The notes below the pieces were generated by a model. That model had not been told where the DNA came from, did not search any database, and saw only the letters and a list, made by a program, of their open reading frames with translations. Shown piece by piece: positions 24,501-36,500 of a stretch of 64,000 nucleotides of DNA. Made by a program: the position numbers and the translations under genes. Each line of letters opens with the position of its first letter. The first letter of the stretch is position 1. This DNA comes from Rotaria sp. Silwood1 (taxonomy: Eukaryota; Rotifera; Eurotatoria; Philodinida; Philodinidae), in the NCBI GenBank assembly GCA_905250075.1, contig CAJNOP010000001.1, positions 4,782,663 through 4,846,662 of the forward strand, in the 5' to 3' direction.

Positions 24501-27500
24501 CTTGATGCTATTGTACGCGTTATTAAAATGACTTTAGAAAAATTAAGAAAACGTATTACATCAACGCTTAGTTATAGTAATTAAAAATTAAAATATTGTT
24601 TCATTTTATCGGATTTATTTTTTATTTGAAATTTTTTTTCAATAGGTCGAAATCATCAAGAAGCACCAGTATTTAAGGTTTTTGCTGAATTAGCTATTCC
24701 AAATGTAACTATTCATCCACCAACTGATGAAGTACAAATTTATTTGAATAAAGCTGTACAAACAATTGTATCTGTTGCAAAAACTATTTCACAATGGGAT
24801 AAAAATAGAAAAAGAGTAAGTTAAGAAATGATTTGATATTCAAATGAATAAAATCATGTCGAATAAAATAAAATAAAAAATATAAATATTTGTCGAAATA
24901 TGTCAATTTCTTTAGACAGTAATGTTATCTTTGAATATAACGAAAGTATTAGTTTCTCTTGGAATATTAAAATCAACAAGCCATGATTTTTCTTTATTGA
25001 GAAATATAAATAAACAAGTAAACTTTTCTTTTGATGCATGTCACTTTTATTAGTTTGATAGTGTTTTTTTTTTCATTTTAATTGCATGAATGGATTTCTA
25101 TTAAGCAAGATTTATTCTTTAGTAGAACTTTATCTTTCATACTTTTTTTTTTCTCCTTTTTCTAGCAAACCAAACGTGGTAATAAGGTTGACACACCATT
25201 TGATTCACAAACTGGTGAAACTGAATCACATCTTGCTCTAAATCCTACATCGGATCATGAAGAAGAAAATTATCCAGTCACTCCAGGTTCAACATCAGCT
25301 GGCATTAATCTTGAAACAACTGCAAAAGATATATATCATCAAGGACTACCTGCTACTGATGGTACAACTAGTCGATTACGAGGCAATGAACAAACAACTA
25401 ATACAGATCAACAACATGCTCGAGTACAATTTACTCCAGCAAATAATTATTTTAAAAATGTATCTGAAAATAAAGATGTGGCTAAATTAGTTTCACTATT
25501 AGCTACATGTATTAATGCAACGAAAAAAGTATAGAATATCTTATTTAATATTTTTATTGATAAAGATTCTTGTGGTTTTGGATTGTAGGATATAACAACA
25601 GCCTTGGAAATATTTACACGATTTAATGCCTTATGGCAACGAGATCGTGACGAAGAATTAAAAGATTTTCTAGCACAAGAACCACGTGTATCTGAATTTG
25701 AAGCTAAAATTAAATTTTATGAAAATTTAGAATCCGATATTAGTGCTCAACCAGAATTCATACCTGTCGGTCCATTAGCTATTTTTACTGGTTTGTTATT
25801 CTTGTAATTTATCAGATAGTTATATTAATGTTATTGTTTTTCTTTCTCTTTAGAACATTTAAAATTTGCTCTTAATCAGGAAGTACGTGATTGGATAGCT
25901 CGTTATGGTCAAGCATGTAATTTAAAATATCGTAAAGAGATGAATGAAGTTAGCGCATTCATTGAAGATATTGAGAAACGTTTATCACGTCCAATCAATG
26001 ATTTAGAAGATATTCGTTTAGTTATGCTTGCAATTAAAGATTTACGAGATAATGAAATTCGTATTGATATGAGTATAGCACCAATAGAAGAATCATATAC
26101 AATGTTACAAGTTCATGGTCTTAATGTTTCACGAGAAGAATGTGATCGAGCTGAATCAATTAAGTTAAGTTGGGAAAAACTTCAACGTCATTGTGTAAGT
26201 TCAAAAAAGAAAAAGAAGTATTTTGTTTAATTAATATGATATTTTTACTTTGTATAGAGTGAAGTAACAACATATTTACTTAAAATTCAACCAGCAAAAC
26301 GATCAGAATTATTAGAAAATGTTAAAATATTTATTGAAGAATGTGAAAAATTTTATATTGATTATGATAAAGGTGGACCAACAATGCCAGGTTTAACACC
26401 ACGTGAATCAAGTGATAGACAAATATTATTTCAAAGTCGTGTAGAAAATTTATATAAAAAATATGAAACATATCATGGTGGAGAATCTTTATTTGGTTTA
26501 CCCATAACTGATTTTCCACAATTAGAAAAGATTAAAAAAGATTTAACATTATTACAACGTCTCTATGGCTTATATAATAAAGTACTAGATACTGTTGCAA
26601 GTTATTTTGATATAGCATGGGTTGATGTTAACATTGATAAGATCAATCAAGAATTATCTGATTTTCAAACAGCTTGTAGAAAATTACCTAAAGGTTTAAG
26701 AGAATTTCCAGCATTTCATGCATTAAAAAAAACAATTGATGATTTTAGTGAATGTAAGCTTTAATACGTGAATTTTTTTTTTCTTTTTTCTAAATTTTAT
26801 TTATATTCAATTTAGGTTGTCCTTTATTGGAAATGATGTCAAATCGAGCTATGCAAAATCGTCATTGGCAACGAATAGCTGAAGTAACTGGTGTACATAA
26901 TTTGGATGTTGAAGCTGATGATTTTCGTTTGAGAAGTGTTATGGATTTACCATTACTTCAGTTCAAAGAAGATATTGAAGACATTTGTATTGCGGCTGTC
27001 AAAGAACGAGATATTGAAGGGAAACTTAAACAAGTTGAATCTGATTGGAAAGCACAAGAATTTAATTTTGCTCAATTTAAAACACGAGGAGAATTACTAC
27101 TTAAAGGTGATCGAGTTCAAGAAGTTATTAGTCTATTAGAAGATTCTCTTATGTTACTTGGTTCCTTGATGTCAAATAGGTTCGTAATTAATCGCACAAA
27201 ATTTGTTTTTTTCGTCAAAAAAACTTTACTTTTTATCTAGATATAATGTTCCATTTCGAAAACAAATTCAAAAATGGGTTAAAGATTTAACTGACACAAA
27301 TGAAATTATTGAAAATTGGATGCGTGTACAAAATCTATGGGTTTATTTAGAAGCTGTTTTTGTTGGTGGTGACATTGCTAAACAATTACCACAAGAAGCT
27401 AAACGTTTTTCATCTATTGATAAATCTTGGCTTAAAATCATGTCTAAAGCACATGAACAACCAGCTGTTGTACCATGTTGTACAACAGATGAAACATTAA

Positions 27501-30500
27501 AACAATTATTACCACATCTTCTAGAACAACTTGAATTATGTCAAAAATCTTTAACTGGTTATTTAGAACGAAAACGTCTCTTATTTCCACGTTTCTTTTT
27601 TGTGTCTGATCCAGCATTATTAGAAATCTTAGGTCAAGCTAGTGATCCACATACAATTAAAGCACATTTATTAAGTGTTTTCGATAATATAAAAACAGTA
27701 CGATTTCATGATAAAGAATATGATAAAATATTAACTATTGAATCATCTGAAGGTGAAACAGTTGAAGTAAGTTTAATGGAATCTTTTCCTTTCTATTCAA
27801 AATAATTCTATATAATTATTTGATTTATTTAGCTTGAAAAACCTGTTAAAGCAGAAGGTAATGTTGAAATATGGTTGATGTCACTTCTTAAAGAATCCCA
27901 ACGATCATTACATGGAGTTATTCGTCAAGCTCATCATGCTTTATCAGATCCATCATCATTTAATCTTATTGAATTTCTTAATACATATCCAGCACAAGTT
28001 GGTCTATTGGGTATACAATTAATATGGACACGTGATGCAACAGACGCATTACGTCATGCTAAAGTTGATAAAAATATTATGAGACAAACTGCTAAAGTAT
28101 TTAGTGATTTACTTGATTTATTAATTGATCAAACAACAAAAGATTTAACACGTGTTGAACGTACAAAATATGAAACATTAATAACAATACATGTACATCA
28201 GAAAGATATATTTGATGAACTTCTTCAAACAAATGTTCGATCTGTAACTGATTTTGATTGGCTTAAACAAACAAGATTTTATTTTGTTGAAGAATTAGAT
28301 AAAGTACAAATATCGATTACAGATGTTGATTTTACTTATATGAATGAATTTCTTGGATGTACTGAACGTTTAGTTATTACACCATTAACTGATCGATGTT
28401 ATATTACATTAGCACAAGCATTGCATATGAGTATGGGTGGAGCACCTGCGGGACCAGCTGGAACAGGTAAAATAATTTATTCGAAATTCTTAAAACCTAA
28501 ATTTCCTGAACAAATAGTGACATATTGTTCTATCATTTTAAAGCAAATATTGAGCAATGAAGTTTTGAAATAAAAAAAACGTGAAACCTATTGGAATCTA
28601 TCAAGATTCATAGTGATATAGGAAGAAATTCAACGAAACGTTAACAAGAGAAATCCTTCAACTAATTAATCGTTTGTTAATCAGGACTATATACATCTTG
28701 TAGAGTTTAAGAAGCTATAAGGATGTCGAACGGAGGTCGGTGTTTTAGCTTTTGGCTGCGGAGATATTGCATTATGATTGTATTTTTTAATCCAATGTCC
28801 TTGTTTTCTTCATGAATACTAGAAAAACTGATTTTCCAATTTCATCTTGAAACTTTGCATAAATACGAGCCTCGGTGAGATTAGTTTATTGTGAAGATTT
28901 CAGACCTTTTCATTATTTCTATCTGACGATAGGTTTTGTGAAGAGCTTTTCTATGCAAAGTTTTAAGTCGAAATACACAAAACAGTTTATTTGGTGTCCA
29001 TGAGAGAAAGGATGGTATTGACTGACAAAATACAATCGTCATGCAATATCTCTGTAGCAATAAGCTGAAAACCCGAATTCTTTTCACAGTATTCATAGCC
29101 CGCTAGAATTTACATGATGTATATAGTTCCAATCCAAAAATACTTAATCAGTTGGACGACTTTTCTCATAATAAGATTTGATAAATAAAAATCACAGTCT
29201 TTTCAAATGTTATCGTTGGCAATTTGACTTGCCTATTTCATATACAATCTTGTTTAGAAAAAGCGTTATTATTTTTTAGCACATCAGTAATAATTGCTTA
29301 AAGTAAAAATTAAATTTCAAATCCTTATAGAGTACGATTGAGGTTATGTATATGTTGCTTAAAAGCGCTTTTACATTTTGCATGCTACTCGATACATTTC
29401 AATAGCTCTACATTTAATAAAAAGAGAATCTAATTATTTTAACTCTAAAGAAGTTCAAATTAGCTTTTCGATGCATTATTAGTTCTTTTTTTTATATTTA
29501 AGGAAAAACTGAAACAGTTAAAGATATGGGACGATGTCTTGGAAAATATGTTGTTGTAAGTAGATGATGAAATAGTTCCTCTTTCTTTTAAATAAATCAA
29601 TCAATTTCTATTTATAAATAGGTGTTTAACTGTTCTGATCAAATGGATTTTCGTGGTTTAGGTCGTATATTTAAAGGGTTAGCTCAATCAGGTTCATTTG
29701 GTTGTTTTGATGAATTTAATCGTATTGATTTACCTGTACTTTCTGTTGCTGCACAACAAATAGCTATTGTTCTTGCTTGTAAAAAAGAAAAAAAACGTCA
29801 ATTTATATTTACAGATGGTGATCTTGTTGAAATGAATATGGAATTCGGTATATTTTTAACGATGAATCCAGGTTATGCTGGTCGACAAGAACTACCTGAA
29901 AATTTAAAAATTAACTTTCGTTCTGTTGCTATGATGGTACCTGATCGTTTACCAATTATTCGTGTTAAAATGGCTGCATGTGGTTTTAGAGAAAATGTTC
30001 CTTTAGCAAAGAAATTCTATACACTTTATAAATTATGTGAAGAACAACTTAGTAAACAAGTAAGAATTTCGTTGTTTTTTTTTGAATCGTAGATATCTAC
30101 ACTACTGACCAATTGTAGTGATAGCAGTCGAAAGTAACCAAAAACCCGAATGTTAGAACTAAAAATTTTATCAAAAATATGACTCAGTAGGCTCTGATCC
30201 TAAACATCAACATCAACTGACATTTGATAGGATGACAAATAATGGAGCTTATTTGGAAGGTGGACATCTAGTCCATCTACCGTAAAGTTTTTATGTGAGA
30301 CAATTGTTTATAACTGAGATGAATTTCAATCGTTTTTTCTGAAAATATTTTGGAAGAATTCTCAAAGTCGAGGAAGTTGTCATAGAAATTAGACATTTAG
30401 TACTTCATCTATCAATCCGAATTCAAGTGTCACTTGCTGAAACCACAGGAAAACAGTCAAAAATTTTCTCAATACTATGTTCATGTTTGATTGACCTAAA

Positions 30501-33500
30501 TATTTTCTCGAATTAAGACTTTGACATGTAAAATAAGGCTTGTACTATTGGTATTAAATTTCTTTAATTGTTTCTATTCAATAATAGCTATCACTCTCTC
30601 TTTTCTAGAAAAACTTCCTCGATCATTAATGATTCTTAAAAACATTTTCATAAAAAAAAAACAAAGATTAACATCTATCTGAGCTATAGCCAATTTATCT
30701 ACAGGTACTAATAGATCTGTAGCAAATAATTGTCAAATACAAACATAGAATTTAACAAGAGTAAGGTAATTTTGCACAAAATCTTTATGATAGCAACGCT
30801 AGATGTGCAGCTAACGAATGAGAGTTTTTGCACAAACGAAACCACTCGGATAGTAGAGATCTGAATGTTCTAAGGTTATTTAGTACATGATCGAGAACTT
30901 CGCTATTGGTCATCGGACTAAACTATATTGGTGATAAAATTTTCAGTTCTAAAACTCGGAATTTTGGTTATTCTTACATGATATCGCTACTGTTTGCCAA
31001 CAATATATATAAAAAATAAAATAAATTTTAGGTTCATTATGATTTTGGTTTACGAAATATTTTATCTGTATTACGAACACTTGGTGCTGTTAAACGTGCA
31101 AATAAAGATGATTTAGAAAAGACAATTGTTATGCGAGTACTTCGTGATATGAATTTATCAAAATTAGTATGTTATCTTTTGTTGTTGTTTTATTTTTTAT
31201 AATATAAATTGACTTATTTTATTTTCGTGTAGGTGGATGAAGATGAACCTTTATTTATGTCACTTATTAATGATCTTTTTCCAAATATAAAATTAGAAAA
31301 AGAAACATATGTTGAATTAGAAGCAGCTATTGATAAAGAAGCTCAAGCTGCTGGACTTATATGTCATCCACCATGGATATTAAAAATTATTCAAGTAATT
31401 AATTCGTATTTGTTTTTCTTTTGCTTTAATTGTTTTGTCTATTCTATGTTTAGTTATTTGAAACTCAACGTGTACGTCATGGAATGATGACATTAGGACC
31501 ATCAGGTGTTGGTAAAACATGTTGTATTCATACATTAATGAAAGCGATGACAATATGTGGTGAACCACATCGTGAAATGCGTATGAATCCAAAATCAATA
31601 ACAGCACCACAAATGTTTGGTCGATTAGATGCAGCAACAAATGATTGGACAGATGGAATATTTTCAACATTATGGAGACGAACATTACGTACGAAAAAAG
31701 GTGAATTTGTTTGGCTTATTTTAGATGGTCCTGTTGATGCGATTTGGATTGAAAATTTAAATTCAGTATTAGATGATAATAAAACATTAACATTAGCTAA
31801 TGGTGATCGAATACCGATGGCACCAAATTGTAAAATTATTTTTGAAGTACATAATATTGATAATGCATCACCAGCTACTGTTAGTAGAAATGGTATGGTT
31901 TATATGAGTAGCTCTGGTTTAGATTGGCGACCATTAATTCAAGTAAATAAATTTATCAATATCCATAGTGATTCTTAAAATTACGTGACCAAGTTTATTT
32001 TCAATTTTTTTCTACTACCATAAACTCTAGAAGAATCCATATTGAAATTAATGCGGAGTATTTTATTTCTAAAAAGAATATTTAAAGATGAGAATGATTA
32101 TTAGTTGTCCAAGAATAGAATCTATGGAAAACTCAGGTTTTCAGTTCTTAAAACTTGGAGATAGAATTCTATTTGAATTGTATAGAATAACAGAGCAAAA
32201 TAATCTCTACAATATGAAATATCTACTAGTTCTCTACGAAACTATTTGAACGAGATATATCAACTTTACGGAAAACACAAAAGTCAGTTGTTCTTCTATT
32301 TCGTATGAAAATATCCTTTTTTTGTGCATTCCATGAAATTGATTTATCTCAATCAAAGAAAACATCGTAGAGAACTGGCAGACAGATTTTGGCGATTCCC
32401 ATCACTAAAGATCACGGAACCAAAATCGTTAAATCAACAGATACGTGCGAAAAGTTTTTAAATATTTTGAGAAATTTTCCCTATTGAATTCTTGAGATTA
32501 ATCACGTTATACATTTCAGTACTTGAACAAAGTAAGATTATTCATATACACAGATATGTTTAATCTTAAGAATGATAAAATGAATCTATCTCGGCAAAGA
32601 TTCAAGAATAGTTCTATCTGCAATATAGGGATTCTTATTAGAGTTTACATTATTGTGTAAAAATTGAAAATAAATCTAGTCGAATAATATTGAGAATTAA
32701 TATATACATATTTTTTGAAAAACAAGAAAATAAAAAATTATGTTTACTAGGGCTGGACAAAACGTGAACGTCCATCAAGTGATGGCGAAGTTTTAATGCG
32801 TCTATTTGAATCATCATTTCCATTTATTTATCGACATTTTTCTATTCATCTTAAAGCAAAAATGCCTGTACTTGAATGTATGATTGTTACTCAGGTATAA
32901 TGAATTTTATAATTATCTATATTTTATTTTGTGCTAATTCATTTCAATTTAGGCATGTAAATTATTAAATGGTTTATTACCATCAAAAGAAGCTAAAGAT
33001 CAATTAACACCACAACATGTTGAACGTTTATATGTATTTGCAATAATGTGGTCCGTTGGTGCTTTTCTTGAATTAGATGATCGTGCACGTTTACAAGATT
33101 ATATATTAAATGGTACCGATGCTAGTTTTCGTTTGGATACACCAAAATTACCCGATGGTAGTGAAGATACAATATTTGATTATTTTGTTCATGAAAAAAC
33201 TGGTGCATGGACACATTGGAATAGTGTTGTTACTGAATATGTTTATCCGAAAGATCATGATCCAGAATATGCATCTATACTTGTACCTAATGTTGATAAT
33301 GTCCGAACAGATTTTCTTATTCATACAATTGCAAAACAAAATAAAGTAAATTTGAAAACAAAATGACATTTTTACATAGATAATAAATTTATTTCTTTTC
33401 AGCCTGTTCTTCTTATTGGTGAACAAGGTACAGCTAAAACTGTTATTATACAATCATATATGAGTAGATATAATGCTGAAGAACATGCACAAAAAACAGT

Positions 33501-36500
33501 TAATTTTTCATCGGCTACAACACCAAATATGGTTCAAAGAATAATTGAATCCTATGTTGATAAACGTGTTGGCACTACATATGGTCCTCCGGCTGGTAAA
33601 AAGATGACTGTATTTATTGATGATAGTACGTAAAACAAGAAAAAAGTTTGTACAAGAATACATTTGTTTTTATTTAGTTAATATGCCAACAATAAATGAA
33701 TGGGGTGATCAAATAACAAATGAAATTGTTCGTCAATTAGTTGAACAAGGTGGTTTTTATTCATTAGAAAAACCAGGTGAATTTACAACTATTGTTGATA
33801 TACAATTACTTGCGGCTATGATACATCCTGGTGGTGGTCGAAATGATATTCCACAACGTCTTAAACGACAATTTTGTATATTCAATTGTACATTACCATC
33901 GAATGTATCGATTGATAAAATATTTTCTGTCATTGCAACAGGACATTATGCTAAAGAACGTGGATTTACAGATGAAGTACGTTCACTTCTTGAAAGACTT
34001 GTACCAGCAACAAGACGTCTATGGCAATTAACAAAAGTTAAAATGTTACCAACACCAGCAAAATTTCATTATGTTTTTAATTTACGCGATCTTTCACGTA
34101 TATGGCAAGGAATGATTAATACTATTCCACAAGTTATTAACAGTGAAAAAACTTTAATTCATTTATGGAAACATGAATGTTCACGAGTTATATGTGATAG
34201 GTAAATGAAAGAAAAAAAATTTGAGAAGAAACACGAAAAAAGTTCTTTTTTGACATATATATATATATAAGATATACGTTTTAATAAAACCTGATTCTTA
34301 TTCGATCAGATTTGTGGCTGAAGACGATGTATTGTGGTTTGAAAAAACATTTCGACGTATGACTGAAGAAGATTTAGGACCAACATTAGGTGCCTATATG
34401 CAACAGACTAAATATTTTGTCGATTTTCTCAGGTCTTTTCATGATTGAAATATCAAATACTAAAAATTCAAAATTTTTTACACATTGCACATGCACATGC
34501 ACTTGTTTTTTTTTTGAGTGTGTTTTGTTTTTATTTCACAGGTTCACTGATGTTGAAGATTATCGTTGGTTTGTGAAAACAGTTGAACGTGTAGCTGAGG
34601 AAGAATTAGGTGCAAAATATCAAGCTATGGTAAAAAAAGAAGAATATTTTGTCGACTTTTTAAGGTATCACATTTATCACAATCACATTTAATTTCTATT
34701 TTTATATAAAATCTATCATATTTTTTTTTATTAATCATAATTAAATAAATGTTTTTAGAGATGCTCCTGAGCCAACAGGTGAGGAAGCTGAAGATGCTGA
34801 TTTAGAGGCGCCAAAGATTTATGAACCAATACCTTCATTCGAAGCTCTTGAAGAGCGTTTAAAAATGTATTTAGTACAATATAATGAAAGTATTCGTGGT
34901 TCAGGAATGGATTTAGTCTTTTTTAAAGATGCAATGACACATTTAGTTAAAATTTCTCGTATTATTCGAACACCACGTGGTAATGCTTTATTAGTTGGTG
35001 TTGGTGGTAGCGGCAAACAATCATTAACAAAGTTAGCATCATTTATTGCTGGTTATAAAACATTTCAAATAACATTAACACGTGCATATAATACAAATAA
35101 TTTATTAGAAGATTTAAAAACACTTTATCGTATTGCTGGAAAAGAAGGAAAAGGCATAACATTTNNNNNNNNNNGACAAAACTTACATGTTGTTTTATGT
35201 TTTTCACCAGTTGGTGAAAAATTTCGTAAACGAGGTACAAAAAAAGAAACTTGAATTCATTTTTTCGAATTCATATAAATTCTTTCTCTTCTCTCTTGTA
35301 AAGGTCTACAATTTCCTGGTCTTGTTGCAAATTGTACAATTGATTGGTTTCTTCGTTGGCCACGTGATGCACTTGTTGCTGTTGCTGATCATTTTCTTTC
35401 ATCATTCAATATTGTTTGTACGGATGCAATTAAAAAAGAACTTGTTCAATGTATGGGTTCAGTACATGATGGTGTAGCGGAATATTGTGTACAATATTTT
35501 CAAAAATATCGTCGATCAACACATGTTACACCAAAATCATATCTTTCATTTATAAATGGTTATAAAGAAATATATTCGCAAAAATTAAATGAAATTGAAT
35601 CTATGGCTAAACGTATGAATGATGGTCTAACACGTTTAGTTGAAGCTGAAAAAGCTGTAACAGTTATGAAAGAAGAATTAACAATTAAAGAAAAAGAATT
35701 AGATATAGCAAATAAAAAAGCTGATGAAGTTTTAAAAGAAGTTGCAGTTAAAAAAGGTGCAGCAGAAATAGTTAAACATCAAGTACAAAAAGTTAAAGAT
35801 ACAGCACAAACATTAGTCGATGAAATCAATCGAGATAAACTGCAAGCTAATGCTGAACTTGAAAATGCTAAACCAGCATTGCTTGTATGTAGTTAATTTT
35901 ATAAAACTATATTATCAAATATAATCATATATTATTTTAGGCAGCTGAAGAAGCTTTATTAACAATAACACCTGCTGATATTGCTGTTGTACGTAAACTT
36001 GGTCGTCCACCACGTCTTATTCGTCAAATTATGGATTGTGTCTTAATACTTTTTGGACGTCCATTAAAAAATCCATTAAAAATCGATCCTGAATTACAAG
36101 GACCTGAACCAAGTTGGGAAAGTTCATTAAAAGTATGCATCTCGATTATACATTTTTTTTTGCTTTTTGTTTTACGAAAAAATATACTAAATTTATTTGT
36201 TTTAGCTTATGTCCGATACAGGTTTTCTTCAAAATCTTCAAGCATTTCCACGTGATCGTATTAATGATGAACAAATTGAATTACTTCAAACATATTTTCG
36301 TGTACCTGATTATACATTCGAAGGTGCTAAAGTAGCTGCTGGTGCTATAGCTGGTTTATTAACATGGACACGTGCTATGGCTGATTTTTTTTATGTTAAT
36401 AAACGTGTTTTACCATTAAAAGGAAATTTAGCTATGCAAGAAGCTCGATTAGTTAAAGCTAATGCACAATTACAAACAGCACAAGACGAACTTGATCGAC

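Larger units (their letters stand above)
27833..31942 (+). other. Dynein exons 21-26: AAA1 and AAA2
   Basis: Exons: 27833-28466, 29503-29555, 29622-30059, 31032-31166, 31233-31394, 31454-31942. The catalytic AAA1 P-loop GPAGTGKT is split by the 1-kb intron 21: the codon for the Gly before Lys-Thr spans it. AAA1 Walker B is CFDEFNRID (exon 23), with [19 protein letters not shown] as the sensor region. AAA2 has GPSGVGKT and [20 protein letters not shown], so both modules look competent to bind nucleotide. Confidence 0.92.
32751..35234 (+). other. Dynein exons 27-33: AAA3 and start of AAA4
   Basis: Exons: 32751-32894, 32953-33345, 33403-33625, 33678-34200, 34310-34432 and/or 34542-34664, 34759-35234 (with an N gap at 35165-35174). 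AAA3 has GEQGTAKT and [19 protein letters not shown]4 has GVGGSGKQS; its Walker B is lost in the gap. Confidence 0.9.

Noticed and set aside
34310..34664. Idea that one of the twin dynein exons is a decayed pseudo-exon
   Set aside because: Both have intact frames, identical length, proper splice sites and retain the most conserved residues.
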